Shown here in pieces: positions 56,453-64,000 of a stretch of DNA of 64,000 nucleotides (positions within the stretch are counted from its first letter, which is position 1; every line of letters starts with the position of its first letter). The position numbers and the translations under genes are program-made. The stretch lies in the NCBI RefSeq assembly GCF_008905045.1, contig NZ_VWMY01000013.1, positions 1-64,000 of the forward strand. Direction: 5' to 3'. Source of the stretch: Streptomyces albicerus (GTDB lineage Bacteria; Actinomycetota; Actinomycetes; Streptomycetales; Streptomycetaceae). A model generated the notes under the pieces. That model did no database searches. It saw nothing but the letters and a program-made list of their open reading frames with translations, and was not told the origin of the DNA.

Positions 56453-57859
56453 ATGCCGCTCCACACCGGCCCCGAGAAGCCCGACGAGCGTCCGTCGGCC
56501 GTCAACCCCTTCTACGGGGAGGCGAATCCGGTCGGCGGTATGACCGAGGCCCCGCCCCAGCACCGGCTGCCGGACGGGCCGCTGCCACCCACCACCGCAT
56601 ATCAGCTCGTGCACGACGAACTGATGCTGGACGGCAACTCCCGCCTCAACCTCGCCACCTTCGTCACCACCTGGATGGAGCCGCAGGCCGGGGTGCTGAT
56701 GGGCGAGTGCCGGGACAAGAACATGATCGACAAGGACGAGTATCCGCGCACGGCCGAGCTGGAGCGGCGGTGTGTGGCGATGCTCGCCGATCTGTGGAAC
56801 GCGCCGGATCCGGCGGCCGCTGTGGGCTGTTCGACGACGGGGTCCAGCGAGGCGTGCATGCTCGCGGGTATGGCGCTCAAGCGGCGCTGGGCCCAGCGCA
56901 ATGCCGACCGGTATCCGGGGGCCCGCCCCAATCTCGTCATGGGCGTCAATGTGCAGGTCTGCTGGGAGAAGTTCTGCAACTTCTGGGAGGTCGAGGCGCG
57001 CCAAGTGCCCATGGAGGGCGACCGGTTCCACCTCGATCCGCAGGCCGCCGCCGAGCTGTGCGACGAGAACACCATCGGCGTCGTCGGCATCCTCGGTTCC
57101 ACCTTCGACGGGTCGTACGAACCGATCGCCGAACTCTGCGCCGCGCTCGACGCGTTGCAGTCGCGCACGGGGCTGGACATCCCGGTCCATGTGGACGGCG
57201 CCTCCGGTGCGATGGTCGCTCCCTTCCTCGACGAGGACCTGGTCTGGGACTTCCGGCTGCCGCGCGTCGCCTCCATCAACACCTCGGGACACAAATACGG
57301 CCTGGTCTACCCGGGAGTGGGCTGGGCGCTGTGGCGCTCGGCCGCCGAGCTGCCGGACGAACTGGTCTTCCGCGTCAACTACTTGGGCGGCGACATGCCG
57401 ACCTTCGCGCTCAACTTCTCCCGGCCGGGGGCGCAGGTCGTGGCGCAGTACTACACATTCCTGCGGCTGGGCCGCGAAGGCTACCGGGTCGTGCAGCGGG
57501 CAACGAGGGATGTCGCCCAGGAACTCGCCGAGCGGATCGAGGCGCTCGGCGACTTCCATCTCCTCACCCGGGGCGATCAGTTGCCGGTATTTGCCTTTAC
57601 GACCGCTCCGCACGTCACCGCGTACGACGTCTTCGACGTGTCCCGGCGCATGCGTGAGCGGGGCTGGCTGCTGCCCGCGTACACCTTCCCCGCGAACCGG
57701 GAGGACCTGTCCGTGCTGCGGGTGGTGTGCCGCAACGGATTCTCGGCCGACCTCGCCCAGCTGTTCGTGGAGGACCTGGACCGGCTGCTGCCCGAACTGC
57801 GCCGACAGCCTTATCCGCTGACGCGGGACAAGGAGGCGGCGACCGGGTTCCATCACTGA
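56453..57859 (+). CDS. gadB: Glutamate decarboxylase
   Basis: PLP enzyme converting glutamate to GABA with proton use. 468 residues, normal. NLATFVTTWMEPQAGVLMGE, VGCSTTGSSEACMLAGMALK, VHVDGASGAMVAPFLDEDLV, and the PLP-lysine in INTSGHKYGLVYPGVGWALW identify it. The C-terminal pH-switch segment ends CRNGFS plus ~45 residues and a terminal His-His, reminiscent of the GadB C-terminal lock. GGAGG sits 5 nt before the ATG. Divergent from tipA; a gadC antiporter is not in the window. Confidence 0.95.
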   Translation: MPLHTGPEKPDERPSAVNPFYGEANPVGGMTEAPPQHRLPDGPLPPTTAYQLVHDELMLDGNSRLNLATFVTTWMEPQAGVLMGECRDKNMIDKDEYPRTAELERRCVAMLADLWNAPDPAAAVGCSTTGSSEACMLAGMALKRRWAQRNADRYPGARPNLVMGVNVQVCWEKFCNFWEVEARQVPMEGDRFHLDPQAAAELCDENTIGVVGILGSTFDGSYEPIAELCAALDALQSRTGLDIPVHVDGASGAMVAPFLDEDLVWDFRLPRVASINTSGHKYGLVYPGVGWALWRSAAELPDELVFRVNYLGGDMPTFALNFSRPGAQVVAQYYTFLRLGREGYRVVQRATRDVAQELAERIEALGDFHLLTRGDQLPVFAFTTAPHVTAYDVFDVSRRMRERGWLLPAYTFPANREDLSVLRVVCRNGFSADLAQLFVEDLDRLLPELRRQPYPLTRDKEAATGFHH

Positions 57860-57897
57860 GGCGTCAGGCCACCTGGACTCGGCGTAGACCCCCGCCG

Positions 57898-59187
57898 TCA
57901 GTCTCCGTCCCCCAGCTCGAACGAGTGCCAGTGGATGCCGTCGGCGGATATCCGGAAGCTCCCGTTTCCGAAACTGTCCGTCCCCAGGAAGCCGAGTGGG
58001 GTCACGCTCACCGCGCCCACGGGGTATCGCGCACCGCTGCTGGCCCGCTCGAACGTACGGGCGCCGTCTGTGCTGCGCCAAAGGCCGTCCTGGCCGTGGA
58101 CGGTGAGGCTCCCGTCGGCGGCAGGCACCAGGTCTCCGACGAGGGAGCGCGGTTCCACGCCTTTGCGGTGCTTCCAGATCCGCTGCCAGGTGTGGCCGGC
58201 GTCGGCGCTGCGGTGGATGGTCTGCAGTCCGTTCTTCACGGTCTCGTCCTCGGGCAACTCGCCCGTCTGCACGGCATACAGCGTGCCTCCCGCCGCTGTC
58301 ACGCGCACGGACGATCCCGGATCGGCCCCAGGCAGCGGAGTCGTCCTCCAGGTGCGGCCCCGGTCCTCGCTGGCGGCGAGCAGCGGCACGCCCGATCCCT
58401 GCTCCTCGGCGGAGGCGAAGAGCAGCGTCCTCGCCGTCCCGCTCGCCGGAGGAGCGGACCCGCTCTCCTTGCCGCCTTCGGTTCCGCTGTCCGTGAGGGC
58501 GACCTCCCCCGCCGGACCCACCACGCCCTTGAGCATCGGCTGCGTGGCCAGCACCCGGAACTCCCCGGTGTCGGGCATCACGACGAGCAGCCGGGCCCGC
58601 GCACAGTAGCTGTTGTCCTCCAGCACCTCCACGCACTCCCGGACCAGCGCCCCTCCCTCGGGCACCACTGGAATCGTCCCCGACGGCTTCTCGGACCCGG
58701 TCCGCCAGGTGCGCCCGCCGTCACCTGTGAACCAGGTGCGGTGCGTCGGCGGCCACACTCCCTCGGTGATCAGCGCCCGGCCGGGGCCCAGCCCCATGAG
58801 CCCCACCGTGATGCCGAGGTCGCCCGTCACGTCCGGCAGCGGTGAGCGCACGGGCCGCCAGGCTTCGGCGCCTTGGTCCAGCACAGCCACGCTCTGCCGG
58901 CAGCGCTTCTCACCGCACTGCGCGAAGAGCGCGAACCCGCTGCCGTCCGCCGCGAAGACGACGCCGGCCGGGCTGCCCGGCAGCTGGGGCGCCGAAGGGA
59001 TGCGGGGAGGTGCCGCCCCCGCCGGAACGGGATCGGCCGACGACCGCGAGGGCCGTGACGCCCCGTCCCCTCCCGCATCCGCCTCGGCGCACGCCCCCAG
59101 CACCGCCAACATGCCCAGCACGGCGGCGAGGACCACCCCGGCCCTCCCCCTCGGCCCCGATCCCGGCCCCGACCCCGACCACCCCAT
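57898..59187 (-). CDS. Lipoprotein with BNR/sialidase-like beta-propeller
   Basis: 429 residues from ATG 59187, which has GGGGGA 4 nt upstream (59199 and 59316 are open alternatives). A signal peptide ends at the lipobox LAVLGAC, so the protein is anchored outside the membrane by a lipidated Cys. Several Asp-box-type repeats are visible (TGDGGRTWRTG, ASEDRGRTWRTTPL, RSADAGHTWQRIWK, STDGARTFERA), giving a beta-propeller as in sialidases and photosystem assembly factor Ycf48. Catalytic sialidase residues are not evident, so binding is more likely than hydrolysis. Convergent with gadB. Confidence 0.8.
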   Translation of the reverse strand: MGWSGSGPGSGPRGRAGVVLAAVLGMLAVLGACAEADAGGDGASRPSRSSADPVPAGAAPPRIPSAPQLPGSPAGVVFAADGSGFALFAQCGEKRCRQSVAVLDQGAEAWRPVRSPLPDVTGDLGITVGLMGLGPGRALITEGVWPPTHRTWFTGDGGRTWRTGSEKPSGTIPVVPEGGALVRECVEVLEDNSYCARARLLVVMPDTGEFRVLATQPMLKGVVGPAGEVALTDSGTEGGKESGSAPPASGTARTLLFASAEEQGSGVPLLAASEDRGRTWRTTPLPGADPGSSVRVTAAGGTLYAVQTGELPEDETVKNGLQTIHRSADAGHTWQRIWKHRKGVEPRSLVGDLVPAADGSLTVHGQDGLWRSTDGARTFERASSGARYPVGAVSVTPLGFLGTDSFGNGSFRISADGIHWHSFELGDGD

Positions 59188-59440
59188 GGAATCCCCCATC
59201 AGCGACGAACCGATGTCCCGGCGCGCTGCCCACGCAGCGTCTGCTTCTGGTACACCGCTCGCCGCGATCGGGTTCCCATTTCCCGGCAGCGACTTTTCCG
59301 CTCGGCGACTGTCCACTTCTTCCGCCGGGCGACTATCCGCTTCCGCCCGGCGCCCTCCCGCGCCCGCGACGCCGGCGACCGTCCCGCCGACGCCCGACCG
59401 GCTCAGCCCGCGCTCACCCCGGCCCGCTCGGCCGACGCCC

Positions 59441-59506
59441 CTACTTGCTCAGCTACATGCTCAGCGCCCCGAAGCTCAGCTACTTGCTCAGCGCCCCGAA
59501 CCTCCG
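59441..59506. repeat. 27-bp tandem duplication across a stop codon
   Basis: Two 27-bp units (59453-59479 and 59480-59506) and a partial third (59441-59452). On the minus strand each reads FGALS-K/M-stop-LS, so the permease gene's last codons and stop were copied downstream. The wider gap 59188-59479 holds no other gene I can support. Confidence 0.75.
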
Positions 59507-60241
59507 TACCGCGAGCGGGAAGAACACCGCCAGCAGCGCCAACGGCCAGGCCACCGCGGCCCAGACGTGTCCCGGCTCGCCGCCCGGCCCGCCGAACAGG
59601 TCCCGTACGGCCGTGGCTGTCTGCGACATCGGGTTCCACTCGACAACCGTGCCCAGCCAGCCCGGCATGGACTCCGGGGTCGCGAAGGCATTGGACAGGA
59701 AGCCGACCGGCCAGACCAGGATCTGCACGGCCTGCACCATCTCCGGCTTCCCGGCCACCATCGCCAGCTGGATGCCGATCCACAGCATCGCGAACCGGAA
59801 CAGCAGGAGCAGCCCCACGGCCCCCATGAAGGCCCCGAAGCCCCCGTGCGCGCGCCAGCCGATCGCGTACCCGACCCCGATCAGTACGGCCAGGCCGAGC
59901 GCCGACTGGAGCATGTCGGCGACCGAACGGCCCACCAGAACCGCTCCGTTGGCCATAGGCATCGACCGGAAGCGGTCGATCACCCCCTTGTTGAGGTCCT
60001 GGGTGACCGCCAGCATCGTGCCCTCCAGGCCGAAGGCCATGGTCAGCGCGAGCATGCCGGGCACCAGGAAGTCGACGTAGTCGCCTTCGAGGCCCCGGCC
60101 ACCGCCGATCAGATAGCCGAACATCAGCAGCAGCATCACCGGGAAGACCAGGGCGACCAGGACCTGGACCGGCTGCCGCGCCCAGTGGGCGAGTTCGCGG
60201 CGGGTCATGGTCCAGGAATCACTCAGCGCGTACGTGGTCAC
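59480..60241 (-). CDS. ABC-2 type exporter permease (DrrB-like)
   Basis: 253 residues, six membrane helices: [75 protein letters not shown], the [20 protein letters not shown] loop and a last helix. [20 protein letters not shown] is the conserved ABC-2 cytoplasmic motif. GTG start overlaps the ATPase stop by 4 nt. Works with the preceding ATPase as a drug or lipid exporter; substrate unknown. The 3' end is tandemly duplicated beyond the stop. Confidence 0.92.
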   Translation of the reverse strand: MTTYALSDSWTMTRRELAHWARQPVQVLVALVFPVMLLLMFGYLIGGGRGLEGDYVDFLVPGMLALTMAFGLEGTMLAVTQDLNKGVIDRFRSMPMANGAVLVGRSVADMLQSALGLAVLIGVGYAIGWRAHGGFGAFMGAVGLLLLFRFAMLWIGIQLAMVAGKPEMVQAVQILVWPVGFLSNAFATPESMPGWLGTVVEWNPMSQTATAVRDLFGGPGGEPGHVWAAVAWPLALLAVFFPLAVRRFGALSK

Positions 60242-61203
60242 ACGGCCTCCCCGACATGGTCGTGAACACGGTCGTCCCCTCCGGTGAGGTGCAGGAACAC
60301 CTCGTCCAGCGTCGGCCGCCGCAGGGCGACGTCCTCCGCCTCGATCCCGGCCTCCTCCAGGGCCCGTACGACCCCGGAGAGCGCCCCCATGCGGTCGGTG
60401 ACCGGAGCGCTCAGCAGACGCCGGTCGGCGTCCACCGAGACCTCCGGTTTGGGCAGCGGCAACAGGGCCACCGCGGCGCCCAGTTGGCCCCCGTCCCGCA
60501 GCACCACGTCGATCCGGTCGCCGCCCGTCAGGGCCTTCAGTTCGTTCGCCGTGCCGTCCGCGATGACCCTCCCCTGGTCGACGACCGAGATGCGGTGGGC
60601 GAGCTGGTCCGCCTCCTCCAGGTACTGCGTGGTCAGCAGTACGGTCGTGCCGCCGCCGACCAGGGAACGCACCGCGTCCCACACCTCCGCGCGGCCGCGT
60701 GGGTCGAGGCCCGTCGTCGGCTCGTCCAGGAAGAGCACCTCCGGTTCCGTGATGAGCGAGGCCGCGAGGTCCAGGCGGCGCCGCATGCCGCCGCTGTACT
60801 CCTTGACCGCCTTGCGGCCCGTGTCCGCGAGACCGAAACGCTCCAGGAGCTCGTCGGCCCGCACGCGCGCGTGGCGGGCGCCCAGGTGGTAGAGGCGACC
60901 GAACATCTCCAGGTTCTGCCGTCCGCCGAGTTCCTCGTCGAGCGCCGCGTGCTGGCCGAGCAGTCCGATGCGAAAGCGCACCTCGTGCGCGTCGCTCACC
61001 ACGTCGTGCCCTGCCACCTCGACCCGGCCCTCGTCGGGCCGCAGCAGGGTGGACAGGATCCGGACCAGCGTCGTCTTGCCCGCGCCGTTGGGCCCGAGCA
61101 CCCCGTGCACCGTGCCGCGCCCGACCGTCAGGTCGAGTCCGTCCAGCGCATGCTTGTCCCCGTACCGCTTCCGTACGCCCTCGACGACGATCGCGTCGGT
61201 CAT
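60238..61203 (-). CDS. ABC exporter ATP-binding subunit (DrrA-like)
   Basis: 321 residues. Walker [21 protein letters not shown], signature [17 protein letters not shown], Walker [18 protein letters not shown] and the switch His region [16 protein letters not shown] are intact; the C-terminal DrrA-type domain ([33 protein letters not shown]) is present. GAGAGGAG precedes ATG 61203. Operon with the permease. Two operator-like sites lie upstream next to a PadR gene, which is the probable repressor. Confidence 0.94.
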   Translation of the reverse strand: MTDAIVVEGVRKRYGDKHALDGLDLTVGRGTVHGVLGPNGAGKTTLVRILSTLLRPDEGRVEVAGHDVVSDAHEVRFRIGLLGQHAALDEELGGRQNLEMFGRLYHLGARHARVRADELLERFGLADTGRKAVKEYSGGMRRRLDLAASLITEPEVLFLDEPTTGLDPRGRAEVWDAVRSLVGGGTTVLLTTQYLEEADQLAHRISVVDQGRVIADGTANELKALTGGDRIDVVLRDGGQLGAAVALLPLPKPEVSVDADRRLLSAPVTDRMGALSGVVRALEEAGIEAEDVALRRPTLDEVFLHLTGGDDRVHDHVGEAV

Positions 61204-61223
61204 CGGGCTCCTCTCATTCCGAG

Positions 61224-61239
61224 TAATCAAACTTGACTA
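61224..61239. promoter_or_regulatory. Candidate PadR operator, site 1
   Basis: TAATCAAACTTGACTA, with the symmetrical core TCAA-AC-TTGA, 21 bp before the ABC ATPase start. A second copy lies at 61276-61291. On the minus strand the site also contains TCAAGTTTGATTA, so it may overlap the promoter. Confidence 0.5.
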
Positions 61240-61275
61240 CCAGCTACCAACGAAGCGTATGCCCGCCAGGACGAT

Positions 61276-61291
61276 TAGTCAAACTTGATGA
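61276..61291. promoter_or_regulatory. Candidate PadR operator, site 2
   Basis: TAGTCAAACTTGATGA, same TCAAACTTGA core and 52 bp from site 1 (about five helical turns). The pair brackets the likely ABC promoter. Confidence 0.5.
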
Positions 61292-61389
61292 GTCGAGAAG
61301 TCGGTCAGGCCGTCGAGGAGCCACTCAGGCCGCGGAGCCACTCGGACAGAGCAGCCGCTCAGGCCGAGGGACGAGGGACGAGCGCAGAC

Positions 61390-62031
61390 TCAGCTCGCAT
61401 CCCCCGGATGCTTCTCCCCCGTCGCGTACGGGTTCTCCTCGCCCTCCACCAGCACTCCCACGAACGGCTCCCCCTCGCCCGCGAAGGTGTAGGCGCCATC
61501 CTTGATCCGCTCGATCAAGCCCCGGGTCCACTCGGCGCCGGTGTCGGCGGAGGTGACCCAGAAATTCATGATCTCGCCGATGTGGCCGAGCTGTTCGGGG
61601 CCGTCCTCGGGCGTGTAGTGCTCGGTGACGGCCGCGCGCCACGCCTCGATGGAGCGCACACGCTCCTCGAGGAGTTCGAGGGCCTCCCCGCGCTCCAGGT
61701 CCACCATGAAACCGAGCGCGGCTGAGAGGATGTCCGGCTTCTGGTCGTACGCGGTCAGGGATCCGCGCAGGAGCGTGAAGTACTCCTCCGTGCCCTTCTC
61801 CGTGATCTCGTACTCCGTGCGGGGCGGGCCGCCGGCCGTGGAGGGCGCGATCTCGTGGGCGAGCAGCAGGCCGTGCTTCGCCATCTGCTTGAGCGCGTGG
61901 TAGATCGAGCCCGGCTTGGCGTTGGACCACTCGTGTGCGCCCCAGTACTCCAGGTCGTTGCGCACCTGGTAGCCGTGGGCCCGGCCGTGCTGGCGTACGG
62001 CGCCGAGCACGAGGAGACGGATCGCTGACAT
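61390..62031 (-). CDS. PadR-family transcriptional regulator
   Basis: 213 residues. Winged helix: IRLLVLGAVRQHGRAHGYQV, GSIYHALKQMAKHGLLLAHE, TEYEITEKGTEEYFTLLRG. A long C-terminal helical part (ALELLEERVRSIEAWRAAVT) mediates dimerisation. PadR proteins often repress adjacent drug exporters, so it probably controls the DrrAB-like pair downstream (187 bp, same strand) through the two TCAAACTTGA sites. AGCGTA at 62039-62044 is TACGCT on the minus strand 7 nt before the ATG: leaderless. Confidence 0.92.
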   Translation of the reverse strand: MSAIRLLVLGAVRQHGRAHGYQVRNDLEYWGAHEWSNAKPGSIYHALKQMAKHGLLLAHEIAPSTAGGPPRTEYEITEKGTEEYFTLLRGSLTAYDQKPDILSAALGFMVDLERGEALELLEERVRSIEAWRAAVTEHYTPEDGPEQLGHIGEIMNFWVTSADTGAEWTRGLIERIKDGAYTFAGEGEPFVGVLVEGEENPYATGEKHPGDAS

Positions 62032-62074
62032 GCGGTCCAGCGTATGACCCGCCTCCCCGGGGCCGGGTGGCGCC

Positions 62075-62623
62075 TCACCCCCAGGAGTCGCCCTGCGCCT
62101 GGGCGATGAGCTCGAAGGCCGTCTTCCCGTCCAGGGACTCGCGGATGATGTCGGCGTGGCCGGCGTGCCGGGCCATCTCCGCGATCAGCCGGAGCATCAG
62201 CCAGCGCATCGACACGGCCTCGTCGTCCGGGAACCACGGTGCATCGGGCAGCGGGAAGGTGTCGTTCAGGCTGGGTACGGACCGGATGAAGTCCTCGGTC
62301 TGCCGGGCGACCTTGTCCCAGTAGGTGAGCATCGACTCGACGGTCTCGTCGCCGGTCAGCTGGAAGCTGTGGCCCCAGTCTTCCTCGGAGCGCTGGACGT
62401 CGGGTGCCACCTGCTGGGCCCGCGACAGCCAGCCCTGCTCGGTCTCCGCGACGTGCTTGAGCAGCCCGGAGAGGGAGAGTTCGCTGGCACTCGGACGGGT
62501 AGCGGCCTGCTCGTCGGTCAGACCCAGCAGCGTCCGGCGGATGCCCCCGCGCTGCTCGTCCAGGAAGGCGAGCAGCGCGCCGCGCTCGTCGCCGTGGGCC
62601 TCTGCGTGCACGTGCATGACCAT
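62075..62623 (-). CDS. DinB/DUF664-family protein
   Basis: 182 residues, a four-helix DinB-like bundle. Likely metal ligands are His in LLKHVAETEQGWL and in MLRLIAEMARHAGHADIIRE, the usual three-His pattern (one near 50, two near 155). Members include mycothiol- or bacillithiol-dependent transferases; Streptomyces makes mycothiol, so a thiol transferase is possible but unproven. The start at 62623 follows GAAAGG; ATG 62617 is also possible. The frame upstream to 62812 is not natural protein. Confidence 0.8.
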   Translation of the reverse strand: MVMHVHAEAHGDERGALLAFLDEQRGGIRRTLLGLTDEQAATRPSASELSLSGLLKHVAETEQGWLSRAQQVAPDVQRSEEDWGHSFQLTGDETVESMLTYWDKVARQTEDFIRSVPSLNDTFPLPDAPWFPDDEAVSMRWLMLRLIAEMARHAGHADIIRESLDGKTAFELIAQAQGDSWG

Positions 62624-62769
62624 GGGAGCCGCCTTTCGTGGATGCCGTTCGTTCTCGACACCCACGAAGCTACGCACCCTTGCGGTCAGCTTCTGTCCGC
62701 AAGGGTCCGCCACAGCCGAAGAAACCTGAGGAGGTCCGGAAGCGGCCCGGAACACGCCCGGAACGAGAC

Positions 62770-64000
62770 TCAGAACGGGAAGAAGCTGCGCCCGTGCTGC
62801 ACCGAGATCCACTTCTGCGTGGTGAACGCCTCGACCGTCGCCTCGCCGTTCAGGCGGCCGATGCCCGAGGACTTCTCGCCGCCGAAGGCGACCAGCGGCT
62901 CGTCGTGCACGGTGCCGTCGTTCACATGGAACATGCCCGTGTCGATCTGCTTGGCGAAGGAGACACCGCGCTCGACGTCGGCGGTGTGCACGGCGCCGCT
63001 CAGTCCGTACGGGGTGTCGTTGACGATCCGTACGGCCTCCTCCTCGCCGTCGAACGGGACGAGGAGTGCGACGGGGCCGAAGATCTCCTGCTGGAGGATG
63101 GCCGAGTCGGCGGGCAGGCCGGTCAGGACGGTCGGCTCGACGAGGTTGTCGGTGGTGGCGCCGTGCACGAGGGCGGTGGCGCCCTCGGCGATCGCCTGGT
63201 CCACGGTGCTCGAAAGGGCGTCCGCCTGCGAGGAGTTGATGACCGGGCCGATGACGGTCTGCGGGTCGCGCGGGTCGCCGGACTTCAGCGTCTTGACCTT
63301 GGCGACGAACTTCTCGGTGAACTCCGCCTCGATCGAGCGGTCCACGAGAACGCGGTTCGCGGCCATGCAGACCTGGCCCTGGTGCACGTACCGGCTGAAG
63401 ACCGCGGCGTCCACGGCGTAGTCGATGTCCGCGTCGTCCAGGACCACCAGCGCGCTGTTGCCGCCGAGTTCGAGGACGGAGCGCTTGAAGTTCGAGGCGC
63501 AGACCGTGGCCACGTGGCGGCCGACCTTGTCGGAGCCGGTGAAGGAGATGACCTTCGGGATCGGGTGCTCGATGAAGGCGTCGCCGATCTCCGCGATGTC
63601 GGTGATCACAACGTTGAGCAGACCGGCCGGCAGGCCCGCGTCCTCGAAGACCTTGGCGACCAGGGCACCGCCGACGACCGGTGTGTTCTGGTGCGGCTTG
63701 AGGACCACGCCGTTGCCGAGGGCCAGCGCGGGCGCCACGGACTTCAGCGACAGCAGGAACGGGAAGTTGAAGGGGCTGATCACACCGACGACGCCGACCG
63801 GGACGAGGTAGAGGCGGTTCTCCTTGCCGTCGACCGGCGAAGGGATGATCTTGCCCTCGGGCCGCAGCGCCAGGTTGATCGACTCGCGCAGGAACTCCTT
63901 GGCGAGGTGCAGTTCGAAGCCGGCCTTCAGATGCGTACCGCCGAGCTCCGCGATGATCGCCTCGGTGATCTCCTGCTCGCGCTCCTCGATGATCCGCAGC
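62770..64000 (-). CDS. Aldehyde dehydrogenase family protein (5' end outside window)
   Basis: NAD(P)-dependent oxidation of an aldehyde to the acid. 410 codons of the C-terminal part are present; the reading frame is open to the window edge, so the start is beyond 64000. ISPFNFPFLLSLKSVAPALA (cofactor loop), LELGGNSALVV (general base Glu), RYVHQGQVCMAANRVLVDRS (catalytic Cys) and EIFGPVALLVPFDGEEEAVR are intact. Overall similar to benzaldehyde/vanillin-type dehydrogenases, but the substrate is uncertain. Confidence 0.92.
   Translation of the reverse strand, partial: LRIIEEREQEITEAIIAELGGTHLKAGFELHLAKEFLRESINLALRPEGKIIPSPVDGKENRLYLVPVGVVGVISPFNFPFLLSLKSVAPALALGNGVVLKPHQNTPVVGGALVAKVFEDAGLPAGLLNVVITDIAEIGDAFIEHPIPKVISFTGSDKVGRHVATVCASNFKRSVLELGGNSALVVLDDADIDYAVDAAVFSRYVHQGQVCMAANRVLVDRSIEAEFTEKFVAKVKTLKSGDPRDPQTVIGPVINSSQADALSSTVDQAIAEGATALVHGATTDNLVEPTVLTGLPADSAILQQEIFGPVALLVPFDGEEEAVRIVNDTPYGLSGAVHTADVERGVSFAKQIDTGMFHVNDGTVHDEPLVAFGGEKSSGIGRLNGEATVEAFTTQKWISVQHGRSFFPF

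Noticed and set aside
59480..61203. Part of an antibiotic biosynthetic cluster (DrrAB self-resistance)
   Set aside because: No biosynthetic genes (PKS, NRPS, terpene) flank the exporter; it has its own PadR and stands among unrelated genes.

Overview
The window reads as chromosomal DNA of a Streptomyces species. GC content is very high, third codon positions are almost all G or C, GTG starts are common, and the order of housekeeping genes (clpC, lsr2, the coaX/nad/pan block, nuoD2, fol genes, ftsH, hpt, tilS, dacB, ppa, tipA, gadB) matches the conserved core of the genus. I saw no rRNA, tRNA, CRISPR array or prophage.

Region 1 (1-12 kb) is the most accessory part. It holds a DHA2-type drug efflux pump divergent from a TetR regulator, a secreted M23 peptidase, and two tandem paralogous NACHT-type STAND NTPases (3856-9036). 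The two NACHT proteins share an N-terminal helical domain, a full NACHT core and a short leucine-rich-like C-terminus. Beyond an inward-facing carboxylesterase lies a remnant (10802-11230) of a leucine-rich-repeat C-terminus broken by one in-frame TGA. The locus therefore looks like a NACHT island in the course of duplication and decay, and it is the best candidate for an under-described (immune-type) system here. A HAD acid phosphatase closes the region.

Region 2 (12-25.5 kb): clpC with an upstream site that fits the ClgR operator, an SCO3374-like gene convergent with and overlapping lsr2, then argA and a BlaI-type regulator. A small membrane protein and a 175-bp near-palindromic repeat follow. 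A minus-strand cofactor operon comes next: an NAD-binding/DUF2520 protein, panC, nadB, nadC and coaX, so pantothenate/CoA and NAD synthesis are transcribed together. A threonine-aldolase-family gene diverges from it.

Region 3 (25.5-40 kb): an ArsR-type regulator behind a perfect palindrome, a TmrB-like ATPase, and a NarL-type two-component pair. A MidA/NDUFAF7-type methyltransferase is convergent with an orphan NuoD (nuoD2), a pairing that mirrors a known enzyme-substrate pair of mitochondrial complex I. Then come two bacterial PH-domain membrane proteins, a large low-complexity coiled-coil membrane protein, a decayed OpuC-type binding-protein gene, an alpha/beta hydrolase and an MprF/LysX-type lipid aminoacyltransferase.

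Region 4 (40-52 kb): folP, an NTF2-like gene, folB, folK and a DUF3180 gene on the plus strand, convergent with folE, ftsH, hpt, tilS, a DUF2342 metalloprotease and dacB on the minus strand; ppa diverges from dacB.

Region 5 (52-64 kb): ThrE-type exporter, DedA protein with a Tyr/Gln/Pro repeat tail, YbjQ protein, tipA with its classical promoter/operator but without the reactive cysteine, gadB, a BNR-type lipoprotein, a DrrAB-type ABC exporter with its PadR regulator and two candidate operators, a DinB-like protein, and the 3' part of an aldehyde dehydrogenase that runs off the window.

Two features cut across the window. At least seven genes have a TANNNT hexamer 6-7 nt before the start codon (leaderless architecture), and a dispersed intergenic hairpin repeat occurs in about four copies.
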